DNA of 64,000 nucleotides, taken from NCBI RefSeq assembly GCF_003591005.1, contig NZ_QYYD01000021.1, positions 54,738 to 118,737 on the forward strand. The letters are read 5' to 3'. Position numbers and translations under genes: made by a program. Numbering within the stretch: position 1 is the stretch's first letter; the number at the start of each line of letters is the position of its first letter. Below are positions 9,076 to 17,361 of the stretch, in pieces. The DNA is from Rhodopseudomonas palustris (GTDB lineage Bacteria; Pseudomonadota; Alphaproteobacteria; Rhizobiales; Xanthobacteraceae). Under the pieces are notes generated by a model. The model was not told where the DNA came from and ran no database searches. It worked only from the letters and a program-made list of their open reading frames with translations.

Positions 9076-10103
9076 TCTTCGACCTTCCGCAATTGTGCAA
9101 TCGGTCCACGCGCCGGCAGCTGGATCGCCTCATAGCGCCGGACAATCGCCGGCCAGATCCCGTCGGGCAGAAACCACACGACCAGGATCAGCACCGCCCC
9201 GTAGGCGACGCTGTTCAGTCCGGGCAGCCCTAGGCTGTCGCCGAGCGCTCCCATGGCGTGATGCAGCGGGATCGCCGCCAACGAGCCGACCAGCGGACCG
9301 AATGCGGTACCCAAGCCGCCGACGACGGGGCCGATCAGGACGTCGACCGAGATGCCCATGCCCATGATAGAGTCCGGAAAGATCGCGCCCTGCACCAGCC
9401 CCAGCACGCCGCCGCCGATCGCGGCCGTCGCGGCCGAGATCGACACCACCAGAACCTTGTGGCGAAAGGTTCGCACCCCCAGCGCGCGGGCGGCCTCGTC
9501 GTCATCCCGCATCGCCCGCCAGACGTAGCCCCAATAGGACCGCGAGATCATTTCCGTTCCCGCGACGCCGAGCGCCGCGAGGGCGAGCGCGACGAAGTAA
9601 TAGAACCGCGCGTCGCCGCGCAGCATCGCCAGATCCATCGCCCCGCTCGGCGCCTGATAGAACAGGCCCTGCATGCCGCCGACATAGTCCCAGCCGCCGA
9701 ACATGATCCGGGCAAATTCGGCGGCCGCGATCGTCAGCAGCGCGAAATAGATGCCGCGGACTTCAAAGCGAAAGCTCAGCCACGCCAGCACCGCGCCGAC
9801 GAAGCCGGCTATCACCGCGCCGAGCAGCAGACCGATCCATGGCGTGATGCCGTATTTGATGTTCAGGATCGCGACCGCATACGCCCCGATCCCGACGAAC
9901 AGCGCGTGACCGATCGACAGCTGCCCGCCGATCCCGAGCATCAGGTTCCACGACTGTCCCATGAAGGTGAACAACAGGACGATCGTCAGCAGCGAGATGA
10001 CGTAGGCGTTGGACGTGCCGCCCACCACGGCCAGCACGGCGAACACCAGAGCGCCGGCGCCCCAGCGCTTGATGTCGCTCAATCGATCAGATGTCCTTTG
10101 CAC
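9072..10103 (-). CDS. livM: Branched-chain-type ABC transporter permease LivM
   Basis: A 343-residue multi-spanning permease. The segments NLMLGIGGQLSIGHALFVGIGAY and the later GPVVGGLGTAFGPLVGS (the permease loop contacting the ATPase) identify the LivM half. It starts inside the 3' end of livH (17-base overlap) and ends in a 4-base overlap with livG. It forms the membrane channel with LivH in the inner membrane. Confidence 0.94.
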   Translation of the reverse strand: MQRTSDRLSDIKRWGAGALVFAVLAVVGGTSNAYVISLLTIVLLFTFMGQSWNLMLGIGGQLSIGHALFVGIGAYAVAILNIKYGITPWIGLLLGAVIAGFVGAVLAWLSFRFEVRGIYFALLTIAAAEFARIMFGGWDYVGGMQGLFYQAPSGAMDLAMLRGDARFYYFVALALAALGVAGTEMISRSYWGYVWRAMRDDDEAARALGVRTFRHKVLVVSISAATAAIGGGVLGLVQGAIFPDSIMGMGISVDVLIGPVVGGLGTAFGPLVGSLAAIPLHHAMGALGDSLGLPGLNSVAYGAVLILVVWFLPDGIWPAIVRRYEAIQLPARGPIAQLRKVEE

Positions 10104-10956
10104 CGAAAAACCCCCTCGGACGGAAAATCAGGATGATGATCAGGAGCGCGTAAGGGAGTGCTGTTTTCATCGACGGCGTGAACATCAAGGCCGCGATCGC
10201 CTCGGCAACCCCGATCGTCAGGCCGCCGAGCAGAGCGCCGCCGAAGCTGCCGAGACCGCCGACGATCACCGTGACGAAGGCCAGCAGCGTGAAGTCGACG
10301 GCGAGATAGGGCTGCGCATCGAACAGCGGAGAGATCAACGCACCGGCGACGCCGGCACAGGCGGTTCCGATGCCGAAGGTCACCGCATAGACCCGCGGGA
10401 TGTTCAGCCCGACGACCAGTCCGCCCAGCCGATTATTCGCGGCGGCGCGCAGCGACCGGCCGAACGCGGAGTACTTCAGATAGGCTCCCAGGGCGGCGAT
10501 CAGCAGTCCGGCCGTCGCGGCCGCCTGGATGCGGGCCCAGTCCAGCGTGAGCGGCCCGATGCTGACGGTCTGGAACGACAGCTGCGACGCCGTCGGCCGC
10601 GGATCCGGACCGAACGACATCAGCAATACGCCGCTAAACAGCAGCGAGAGGCCGATAAAGACGATGAATTGATAGTGATGCGGCCGATTGACGAACCGCT
10701 TCACGACCAGCGTCTCCAGCAGATAGCCGAACACGAACATCACGACCGCGGCGATCGCGGCGGCGACCACGATCGGAACGTCCCAGACGCGAACGGTCCA
10801 ATAGCCGATGTAGATGCCGAACACGACCATCTCGCCGTGAGCGAAATTGACGACCCGCATGACGCCGAAGATGATGGTGAGGCCAAGCGCGACGAGGCCA
10901 TAGACCAGCCCGATCAGCACCCCGCCGGCGAGAACATTGAGCCAGAGCGACAGCAT
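10087..10956 (-). CDS. livH: Branched-chain-type ABC transporter permease LivH
   Basis: A 289-residue permease with about eight hydrophobic segments. VYGLVALGLTIIFGVMRVVNFAHGE near the N terminus and the loop GGLGSFGGALLGGL are characteristic of LivH. It is the first gene of the liv block. The 114-base gap upstream, before the flavin reductase stop, holds TGTGTCGAAAA at 11031-11041, close to a motif in the divergent promoter further upstream, so this block may have its own regulated promoter. Confidence 0.94.
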   Translation of the reverse strand: MLSLWLNVLAGGVLIGLVYGLVALGLTIIFGVMRVVNFAHGEMVVFGIYIGYWTVRVWDVPIVVAAAIAAVVMFVFGYLLETLVVKRFVNRPHHYQFIVFIGLSLLFSGVLLMSFGPDPRPTASQLSFQTVSIGPLTLDWARIQAAATAGLLIAALGAYLKYSAFGRSLRAAANNRLGGLVVGLNIPRVYAVTFGIGTACAGVAGALISPLFDAQPYLAVDFTLLAFVTVIVGGLGSFGGALLGGLTIGVAEAIAALMFTPSMKTALPYALLIIILIFRPRGFFGAKDI

Positions 10957-11030
10957 CAGCGACCGACCGCTGACGGATGCGCGATGGAAAGTCTGAGTCG
11001 TCCTTGCATGCTAATCGGCTCCATCCTGGC

Positions 11031-11041
11031 TGTGTCGAAAA
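11031..11041 (+). promoter_or_regulatory. Candidate operator before livH (TGTGTCGAAAA)
   Basis: TGTGTCGAAAA matches 10 of 11 bases of TGTATCGAAAA at 12217-12227 in the promoter shared by the Lrp-type regulator. It lies 75 bases upstream of the livH start, a plausible regulatory distance. The assignment to the linked regulator is inference from recurrence and position. Confidence 0.4.
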
Positions 11042-11070
11042 CGCAAAGGCGTGGTACGTCGTCCCATGTC

Positions 11071-11616
11071 TCAGAGCGCTGTTAGCGCGGCGAAAGATCC
11101 GCCCACGTAGACGAGGGGCTCACAGCCGGTTCTCGTCGTCTGAGCCACCACCTCTCCGGTGAAGATGGTGTGACTACTCTCGCTGTAAGCATTCACGACG
11201 CGGCAATCGAAACTGCAGACCGCGCCGATCAGACTTGGCGCCCCGGTCTTGAGATCGCACCACAAACCGTCTGCGAAGCGGATATCGCCCTTGCTGCCGT
11301 CCTGCCCGGAGAACTTGAGCGCCAGATCGAGGTGCTCGACGCCCAGAATGTTCCAGCAAAACGCCCCGCTGCTGAGGATGGTGTCGTGCGCGCCGGCGGA
11401 GCGATTGACGCACACCAGCACGCTCGGCGGAGCCGCCGACAGCGAGCAGCCTGCCGTCAGCGTCAGACCGTGGCGATACGGCGCCTGGCCTGTCGTGACG
11501 ATCGACACCGTGCCCGGCACGTGGCGCATCGCGGCCCGGAATTCTGCAGCATCGAACGGAATCGCCTCGGACGGCGGCGGTGTTGCGGACGACATGGGCA
11601 CGACTCGTGAATTCAT
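11071..11616 (-). CDS. Flavin reductase-like FMN-binding protein (two-component monooxygenase partner)
   Basis: A 181-residue protein of the flavin reductase-like family (HpaC/RutF type). The conserved FRAAMRHVPGTVSIVTT start, the GLTLTAGCSLSAAPPSVLVCVNRSA flavin-binding stretch and the closing PLVYVGGSFAAL are all present. It would reduce FMN or FAD with NAD(P)H and pass the reduced flavin to the LLM-class monooxygenase at 4678-5811. Two ATGs are possible (11616 and 11595); neither has a strong ribosome site. It lies 68 bases downstream of the VOC gene and 114 bases before livH. Confidence 0.9.
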   Translation of the reverse strand: MNSRVVPMSSATPPPSEAIPFDAAEFRAAMRHVPGTVSIVTTGQAPYRHGLTLTAGCSLSAAPPSVLVCVNRSAGAHDTILSSGAFCWNILGVEHLDLALKFSGQDGSKGDIRFADGLWCDLKTGAPSLIGAVCSFDCRVVNAYSESSHTIFTGEVVAQTTRTGCEPLVYVGGSFAALTAL

Positions 11617-11684
11617 GGCGGAGATGCGTCCTGTGTGTCTGGCAGTCCGGGCCGCATGCGCCGCTGCCCTGGTGAACGTCTGAA

Positions 11685-12029
11685 CTATTTGGCTACCTGG
11701 TAGAACTGGATGACGTTGCCGCCCGGATCGCGCAGTGTCACCGCGCGGCCGTGACTGGCCATGTCCCGAACCGCACCGACTTCTGCACCCATGGCTGCGG
11801 CTCGCTCGACCGCAGCCTCGAGATCATCGACATCGAACACGACGACGGCATCTTGCAGTTGGCTCGATACCGACTCCGTCGGGCCGGCGACGCAGAAGGC
11901 TGCGGCATCGCTGACGAACTGGATCCACTTGCCGGGATCGGCGAAGCGCACCTTCAAACCCAGGCCTTCGTAGAACGTGGCCAAGCGCTCCGGATCGTTC
12001 GCGGTCAGGTAGACTTGCTTCAGCTTCAC
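11685..12029 (-). CDS. VOC-family (glyoxalase/dioxygenase superfamily) protein
   Basis: A 114-residue single-domain vicinal-oxygen-chelate protein: KLKQVYLTANDPERLATFYEGLGLKV is the first beta-alpha-beta module and GRAVTLRDPGGNVIQFYQV the last, with the metal-ligand type pattern of the fold. I place the start at the GTG at 12029, where homology to the fold begins; a TTG at 12059 would add ten residues. It is the promoter-proximal gene of the minus-strand island. Function within the pathway (isomerase, lyase or resistance-like binding) cannot be told. Confidence 0.8.
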   Translation of the reverse strand: MKLKQVYLTANDPERLATFYEGLGLKVRFADPGKWIQFVSDAAAFCVAGPTESVSSQLQDAVVVFDVDDLEAAVERAAAMGAEVGAVRDMASHGRAVTLRDPGGNVIQFYQVAK

Positions 12030-12216
12030 GCTCGACAATCCAAACCGACCGCCGCCCAAGTGCGATCGTGGGATGGATAGTCTCTCGAGACTCTCAGCAT
12101 TACTGCTTGAACAACGCGCGTCGCAGAAGCTTCATCAGCATTTTATGCTGCCACGACCCGTCGGAGCGCCTGATTGGGTCCAGCGAGGTCAACCTGCATA
12201 TCGCATGTGCAAAAAA

Positions 12217-12305
12217 TGTATCGAAAATAGGCAATTAACATCTTGATCGCAATGCACAATTCGAAGTTTGACGGTTTTTCGATACAAGTCGGCGTTTTGT
12301 CGAAA
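12217..12305. promoter_or_regulatory. Divergent promoter with inverted TGTATCGAAAA repeats (candidate Lrp operator)
   Basis: The 380-base gap between the VOC gene (minus) and the Lrp gene (plus) is clearly AT-richer than its surroundings. It holds a perfect 11-base inverted repeat: TGTATCGAAAA at 12217-12227 and TTTTCGATACA at 12276-12286. A related TTTGTCGAAAT lies at 12295-12305, and the palindromic TTCGAA at about 12260. Lrp/AsnC proteins bind arrays of such sites on the promoter of their own and divergent genes. No other gene is visible in the gap. Confidence 0.55.
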
Positions 12306-12409
12306 TCCCACAAGCGCGATTGCGGTTAGCTTTTACCTCGCAAGTGCATCACCCCGCAAACACGGGTGGTACACGCCGCAAGAAGACTGCCGGATTTGGG
12401 AGACACGCG

Positions 12410-13033
12410 ATGTCCACGACCTCTCTCGACAGAATTGATATCAAGATCCTGAACGAGCTTCAGCAGAATGCGAGTTTGACGAACGTCGAGCTGGCATCAC
12501 GCGTCAATCTCTCGCCATCGCCGTGTCTGGCGCGCGTGAGAACGCTGGAAAAGCTCGGCGTGATCGACCGACGGATCGCGCTGCTCGATCCCGCCGTGCT
12601 CGGCATCGGCGTCACGGCCTTCATTCAGATCAAGCTGGAAAAGCAGGTGCAGACGTCGCTGGAGAGCTTCACCCGATCGATCGACCGCCTGGCCCAGGTG
12701 ATGGAATGCTATCTGATGACGGGCGAGAGCGACTACATGCTCCGCGTCATGGCGGCCGACATCGAGGATCTCGAGGACCTCATCGTCAACAAGCTGTCTC
12801 GCATTCCCGGCGTCAGCAGCATTCGGTCAAATCTGGCTCTCAAACGCATCTCTCACAAGACAGTGCTGCCGATCGACAGCAATCGGCCGATCACCGTGAA
12901 GGCTTGCGCCAATCCCTCGCGTCCATTGGAGCGCTCCCCGAGACCGCGATACGACGGAGCCAGCGCTTCGCTGCCCGATGCGCCAATCGGGCTCGACACG
13001 CATTGTCACAGCTACAGCGTAGAAAGACTATGA
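12410..13033 (+). CDS. Lrp/AsnC-family transcriptional regulator
   Basis: A 207-residue regulator. The N-terminal winged helix-turn-helix reads LDRIDIKILNELQQNASLTNVELASRVNLS, followed by the AsnC/RAM ligand-binding domain ending in the VSSIRSNLALKRI motif. The ATG at 12410 follows GGGAGA at good spacing. The ~45 residues after the family's usual end (PRYDGASASLPDAP and on) are an unusual low-complexity tail. It is divergent from the catabolic island and upstream of a RibB paralog, so it is the likely controller of both arms. The effector is probably the imported substrate or an amino acid. Confidence 0.92.
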   Translation: MSTTSLDRIDIKILNELQQNASLTNVELASRVNLSPSPCLARVRTLEKLGVIDRRIALLDPAVLGIGVTAFIQIKLEKQVQTSLESFTRSIDRLAQVMECYLMTGESDYMLRVMAADIEDLEDLIVNKLSRIPGVSSIRSNLALKRISHKTVLPIDSNRPITVKACANPSRPLERSPRPRYDGASASLPDAPIGLDTHCHSYSVERL

Positions 13034-13034
13034 G

Positions 13035-13184
13035 ATGACCGATGCAATCCGTCCCAAGTTCGGGCCGGCAGTCAACACTCGCGACGACGACATTAGCAGA
13101 GCGCCCGAAGAGGATTCCGGCCTTCATGATCCGGACGCCTCTTTCGCAAGCGGGCATAAACTTCAGAAACATGAATTGAGATGA
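13035..13184 (+). CDS. Small 49-codon ORF between the Lrp and RibB-like genes
   Basis: An ATG one base after the Lrp stop opens a 49-residue frame (starting MTDAIRPKFGPAVN, ending KLQKHELR) whose TGA overlaps the ATG of the RibB-like gene (ATGA). It fills the whole gap between the two genes, which suggests translational coupling. It is hydrophilic with no signal peptide or known motif. Its third-position GC content looks lower than that of the neighbours, so it could be a spacer that is open by chance. Confidence 0.4.
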   Translation: MTDAIRPKFGPAVNTRDDDISRAPEEDSGLHDPDASFASGHKLQKHELR

Positions 13185-14257
13185 CTGCATCCATCAAAGC
13201 CGCGCTGCGGGCGTTTTCAGAGGGCGAAATCCTCGTGGTCACCGACGATGACGATCGCGAGGGCGAAGGCGATCTCGTGGTCGCCGCCTCGCTGTGTACG
13301 GCCGAGAAGATGGCCTTCATCATCCGCCATACGTCCGGCATCGTCTGCGCCCCGATCACGCTGGAGGACGCAAGACGCCTGCGGCTTGACCCGATGGTTC
13401 TCAACAACGACTCCGCGCATACGACTGCATTCACCGTGTCGGTGGACTACCGGCCGGACAACGGAACGGGCATCTCGGCCGAAGAGCGGGCCTCGTGCTG
13501 CCGCGCCCTCGCCAACCCCAACGCCGGCGCCAGCGATTTCTGCCGGCCGGGGCACGTCTTTCCTCTGATCGCCAAGGAGGGAGGCGTCCTCATGCGCTCG
13601 GGCCATACCGAGGCCGCAGTCGACCTGTGCAAGCTGGCCAATCTCGAGCCGGTTGGCGTGATCAGCGAACTGATGAACGACGATGGCTCGGTGATGAAGG
13701 GATCGCAGGTCGCGGCGTTCGCGGACAAGCACAAGCTGAAACAGGTCACCATCGCCGACCTGATCCGATTCCGACAGGCCCGCGAAACTCTGATCGAACG
13801 CGTCGCGAGCGTCACGGCGGAGAGCCCGATCGGCCCGCTCCAAGGCTATTCGTATCGCTCGCCTTTCGATCCGATCCATCACGTCGCCTACATCTATGGA
13901 GAACTCGGTGACGGCACCAACGTGCTCACGCGATTCTACAAACCGAACATCCTGCGTGATTTGTTCTCGGGTCAGGAACAAGCAAGGATGAGTGTCATTC
14001 TGCAGCGCTTTAAGGACAACGGCAGCGGCGTGCTCGTCTACCTGCGCGACGGCGCGGCGGGCGTTCCGCCGGCGCCGCTTGGGCCGGCCACTTCCCGTGA
14101 GGACGATCGAAACCGGGAGTGGCGGGAGATCGGCGTCGGTGCCCAGATCCTACGGGATCTGAAGATCACCTCGATCCGTCACCTCACGTCCTCGACGCAT
14201 CACTTCAAGGGACTTTCCGGCTTCGGCATCGAGATCGTCCGCAACGAGGCGCTCTGA
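13181..14257 (+). CDS. ribB: 3,4-dihydroxy-2-butanone 4-phosphate synthase with degenerate GTP cyclohydrolase II-like domain
   Basis: A 358-residue RibBA-shaped protein. The N-terminal ~205 residues are a complete RibB domain that makes dihydroxybutanone phosphate from ribulose 5-phosphate: the acidic DDDDREGEGDLV loop, NPNAGASDFCRPGHVFPL and MRSGHTEAAVDL are intact. The C-terminal half follows the RibA fold but lacks the zinc cysteines and the H-G-E-C...R-C-D-C signature (it reads YGELGDGTNVLTRF), so cyclohydrolase activity is not expected. Its place beside a flavin-dependent monooxygenase system suggests a dedicated paralog that boosts flavin supply. A housekeeping ribBA copy should exist elsewhere. 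Confidence 0.88.
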   Translation: MTASIKAALRAFSEGEILVVTDDDDREGEGDLVVAASLCTAEKMAFIIRHTSGIVCAPITLEDARRLRLDPMVLNNDSAHTTAFTVSVDYRPDNGTGISAEERASCCRALANPNAGASDFCRPGHVFPLIAKEGGVLMRSGHTEAAVDLCKLANLEPVGVISELMNDDGSVMKGSQVAAFADKHKLKQVTIADLIRFRQARETLIERVASVTAESPIGPLQGYSYRSPFDPIHHVAYIYGELGDGTNVLTRFYKPNILRDLFSGQEQARMSVILQRFKDNGSGVLVYLRDGAAGVPPAPLGPATSREDDRNREWREIGVGAQILRDLKITSIRHLTSSTHHFKGLSGFGIEIVRNEAL

Positions 14258-14364
14258 TCGTCGTCTGGCTTTGCAAGCACGCCATCGACTTGGGCTACGT
14301 CAAACCGTTGGCGATCCGACCGCATCATTGCAGTCAACGACAAAATCATCGATGTATCTGCTCA

Positions 14365-14644
14365 ACTATCATCGGCCCGTTCTACGGCTTCGTCGGCCGA
14401 ACGCGAAGGCCTATCCGGGCACGATCCGGAACTGGTGGGGCCAGGGCATTGAGCGGCGCCGCGAAGGCCCACTACCACTGTATTAAGGCATTCTCGGGAG
14501 ACCGGCTTCACCGATGACCTTAAGGCGATCCGCGTGCGACGCTGGTATTGCATGGCGATGACAGTCAGATCATGCCGATCACGGCATGCTGACGACGCAC
14601 GCCGAGGTGCTGAACGCCGATCGCTCGCCTTCATCAATGGCTGA
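14365..14644 (+). pseudogene. Remnant of a non-haem chloroperoxidase-type alpha/beta hydrolase
   Basis: Pieces of the C-terminal half of the haloperoxidase family appear in order but in different frames: GPFYGF, then RPNAKAYPG..RNWWGQG, then AAKAHYHCIKAFSG, then FTDDLKAIRV, LVLHGDDSQIMPI, HGMLTTHAEVLNA and finally LAFING before a stop at 14642-14644. No single frame spans them, so several frameshifts have broken it. The N-terminal half, including the catalytic serine region, is not visible. The remnant probably once lay downstream of the RibB-like gene. Confidence 0.75.
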
Positions 14645-14875
14645 GACTTGTGACGAATAGCTCGGCGCCGTCCTGCTCCGGCAGGCGGCGCCGTTGCGAT
14701 TTCAGCCGTTGCTTGACGCGCTTACTTGGCGTCGTTTCTTTTGAAAACCTGCCTTGCCAAACGGCAGCAAGGCCGCCGTGTGGACGTTATCAGCTACACA
14801 CATCAGTATAGTTACGGAGGCCGGCGTTCGCTGCAACACTGTCGGGCAAGGGAATATCGACAGAGGGTTACTGTT

Positions 14876-15607
14876 ATGCCGTCTTCACAAGCCTGCGGCC
14901 GACCGGCGTCCGACGCGTCCGACATTATCGATCCAGCGAGTCGCGAGATCGCACGGCTGATCGCTGTGCTCGGCCACGATCTGAAGCAGCCGCTGCAGAT
15001 CGCGATGTTGTTCATCGAGCGCGCCTTACAGGACGATCTCGCCACTCCAGCGGCGCATCGTCTCTCGGTCGCGATGAAGGCGCTGGGCCGGCTCGACCTC
15101 GAACTGAGCGAATTGGCCTGTTCGTCCCCCTACAACGCCAATGCTGCGTCACTTGATCAGGCTGTCGATCTGGAGCAGGTGCTCGACAAGGTCGATCGCG
15201 ATTGGACCGAATACGCCCACGCGACGGGCGTCCAGCTCATCATCGACAAGCCGGTGACGGCGGTGCGCTCGAATAGCACCATGCTGCAATCCATTCTGCG
15301 CAACCTGATCGGCAACGCGGTGAAATTCTCGCGGCGCGGCGGCTGCGTCTCGGTGCGCTGCCATCTCGACGGGCCGAGCGTCACCATCGAGATCATCGAC
15401 AACGGTCGGGGCATTTCCGACGCCGACCTCTGCAGGATCTTCGATGCTTTCCAACGCGGCGACAAGGTCGGCGAGACCGCCGGTCTCGGTCTCGGTCTTT
15501 ACATCGTGCGCGAGACCGCGCACCTGCTGCGCCATCCGATCACGGTGAGATCCGTCGAAGGCGAAGGCTCGACATTCAGCGTCGTGCTCCCGCGCTATCT
15601 GGATTGA
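14876..15607 (+). CDS. Orphan cytoplasmic sensor histidine kinase (short)
   Basis: A 243-residue kinase with no membrane segment or recognisable sensor domain. The phosphoacceptor box is LGHDLKQPLQIAMLF (H at about residue 37), and the ATPase lobe shows LRNLIGNAVKFS (N box), IIDNGRGIS (G1), FDAFQRGD (F box) and GLGLGLYIVRE (G2). ATG at 14876 is preceded by AGAGG at proper spacing, whereas an upstream in-frame extension looks non-coding. No response regulator is adjacent. It may work with a partner sensor protein or an unlinked regulator. Confidence 0.88.
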   Translation: MPSSQACGRPASDASDIIDPASREIARLIAVLGHDLKQPLQIAMLFIERALQDDLATPAAHRLSVAMKALGRLDLELSELACSSPYNANAASLDQAVDLEQVLDKVDRDWTEYAHATGVQLIIDKPVTAVRSNSTMLQSILRNLIGNAVKFSRRGGCVSVRCHLDGPSVTIEIIDNGRGISDADLCRIFDAFQRGDKVGETAGLGLGLYIVRETAHLLRHPITVRSVEGEGSTFSVVLPRYLD

Positions 15608-15793
15608 CACCGACGCGGCGGTGGCCGCGCTGGCCGGTGACCGCCTTGCGCGGCCAGGCAATATCTGCCGCGGAGAGGACGACAGCGACGTTCCGGACTT
15701 TCGCGAAGGGATAGCCAGCGCCGCCGCCATCGCTACGCCAACCGAGTGCACACGGAGTCACGCCAACGCGTGCGCCGCCCCGGATAGAGGGTA

Positions 15794-16126
15794 TCAGGCG
15801 CAATCGCGCTCGTTCTCGACGTGATTGGGTGTGATCAGCTCGGCGGGCTCGTCGTAGCCGAGGCGGCTGCTGGCGAACACCAGCGCCATCAGCCCGAAGC
15901 CGACCATCAGCGAAAAGCCGACACCGATCGCGAGGGCGAAATAGCCGGCGGCCGGAACTTCGGTCCCCGGCGCCGAAGCCCAGCCGATCCACGCGATGAC
16001 CACCGCAGCCACCAGCAGCACGCCAAGACTCACGATCAGCACGTAGCCCCCGGCGCTCGTCGCGCGCAGGCTTACCACCAAGTTCCGGATCAGCCGGGTC
16101 CTCGTCGGAGCCATTGCCTTCGTCAT
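15794..16126 (-). CDS. Small membrane protein of unknown function
   Basis: A 110-residue protein with a basic N terminus (MTKAMAPTRTRLIRN) and two long hydrophobic segments (VLIVSLGVLLVAAVVIAWIG and YFALAIGVGFSLMVGFGLMA) separated by a short loop, then an acidic tail ending ENERDCA. The ATG at 16126 has GGAGCAGGGTG upstream. It is convergent with the kinase and not obviously in an operon. I do not recognise the family. Confidence 0.7.
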   Translation of the reverse strand: MTKAMAPTRTRLIRNLVVSLRATSAGGYVLIVSLGVLLVAAVVIAWIGWASAPGTEVPAAGYFALAIGVGFSLMVGFGLMALVFASSRLGYDEPAELITPNHVENERDCA

Positions 16127-16407
16127 CACCCTGCTCCTCAATCGCTTCTGCATGCGCGTTCACGGATCGGGACAATGCGGCTTGGCGCGGGCCCGCGGAA
16201 GTCGACGCGAGGTTGGTGGCACAAGACGAGAGCATGTCCCGCCCACACCAAAGGTCATGAAGACAACGCCACTCGGCCCGGGCAACTTCGGAGCGCACCG
16301 CGGTCAAGTCGCATTCCGACCGCCGGTCATCGGCCGCGCCGCCCCCATCGGCGCGGCCGCAGCTCCGCCTCGGCTTCCATTACTCTCATCACGACGACGG
16401 AGGGGGC

Positions 16408-16605
16408 ATGCGGTCGGACAAGGAAGATAAGGCAAGGCGCAGCGACACAGCGCGGCAACGCAACGCGCATGCCGACGAATTGCTGGACGAGGCGCTGCGC
16501 GAGACGTTCCCCGCCAGCGATCCGATTGCCGTGGACGTCCCAGAAGCGCACGGCGTTCGACCGAAACCTGCGCGCCCGCGGCCCTCACCGAAAAGGAAGA
16601 CATGA
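16408..16605 (+). CDS. Small conserved hydrophilic protein
   Basis: A 65-residue highly charged protein. The core DELLDEALRETFPASDPIAV resembles a short conserved motif seen in many small alphaproteobacterial proteins of unknown role. The ATG follows GGAGGGGGC. Its stop overlaps the next ATG (ATGATG), so it is translationally coupled to the isochorismatase-like gene. The tail is rich in proline, arginine and lysine. No function can be given. Confidence 0.7.
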   Translation: MRSDKEDKARRSDTARQRNAHADELLDEALRETFPASDPIAVDVPEAHGVRPKPARPRPSPKRKT

Positions 16606-17330
16606 TGTCGGCTGACCATAACCACTCAGCGTCGGATCTCTATGCGGATCCCCGCAGTCCGATGTTGCCGAAGGCGGACATGCGGCTCGACGTCTCCCGC
16701 GCCGCGCTGGTGGTGATCGATCCCCAGATCGATGCGCTGAGCCCGAAAGGCGGCGCCTGGGCTGTGGTGGGCGAAAGCGTCACCGAGCACAATGTCGTGC
16801 CCAATCTGGTCCGGCTGTTAGCGGCTGCCAAGCAGGCCGGCATCATGGTGGCGGTGTCGCCGCATCACTACTACGGCTGGGATCACCGCTGGAAGGTACA
16901 CGGCCCGCTCGAAGTCTTTCAGGCCAATGCCGGAATCTTCAACCGCGCCGGTCCCTACACGCTGGACGGCTTTCGCGACTCCGGCGCCGACTTCATGCCG
17001 GAGTTCAAGCCCTATATCGAGGACGGCAAAACGGTGATCTGCTCGCCGCACAAGCTGTACGGACCGCAGGTCAACGATTTGACGCTGCAGCTTCGCAAGC
17101 AGCGCGTCGACCAGGTGATACTCGCCGGAATGCTGGCGAACATGTGCGTGGAATCGCATCTGCGCGATCTGCTCGAGAACGGCTTCGAGGTGGCGGTGGT
17201 GCGCGACGCGGTCGCGGCGCCGAAGCTTCCCGAGGGTGACGGCTACGCGGCGGCGATCATCAACTTCCGCTACATGGCCAACGGGCTGTGGACGACCGAC
17301 CAGACCGTCTCGTTTCTCGGCGCGGGCTGA
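16602..17330 (+). CDS. Isochorismatase-family cysteine hydrolase
   Basis: A 242-residue cysteine hydrolase of the isochorismatase/nicotinamidase superfamily. The catalytic triad is visible: D40 in LVVIDPQID, the lysine in ICSPHKLYGP and the cysteine in GMLANMCVESHLRD (about residue 182), with the non-prolyl cis-peptide region before it. The extra HHYYGWDHRW segment is typical of a subgroup near redox proteins. It overlaps the small gene upstream by 4 bases and precedes the cNMP-flavoprotein fusion after a strong hairpin. The substrate (an amide, N-carbamoyl compound or isochorismate-like ether) cannot be told. Confidence 0.88.
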   Translation: MMSADHNHSASDLYADPRSPMLPKADMRLDVSRAALVVIDPQIDALSPKGGAWAVVGESVTEHNVVPNLVRLLAAAKQAGIMVAVSPHHYYGWDHRWKVHGPLEVFQANAGIFNRAGPYTLDGFRDSGADFMPEFKPYIEDGKTVICSPHKLYGPQVNDLTLQLRKQRVDQVILAGMLANMCVESHLRDLLENGFEVAVVRDAVAAPKLPEGDGYAAAIINFRYMANGLWTTDQTVSFLGAG

Positions 17331-17361
17331 GCCTCTCCCCTCGGGCAAGCCGGGCCGACCG

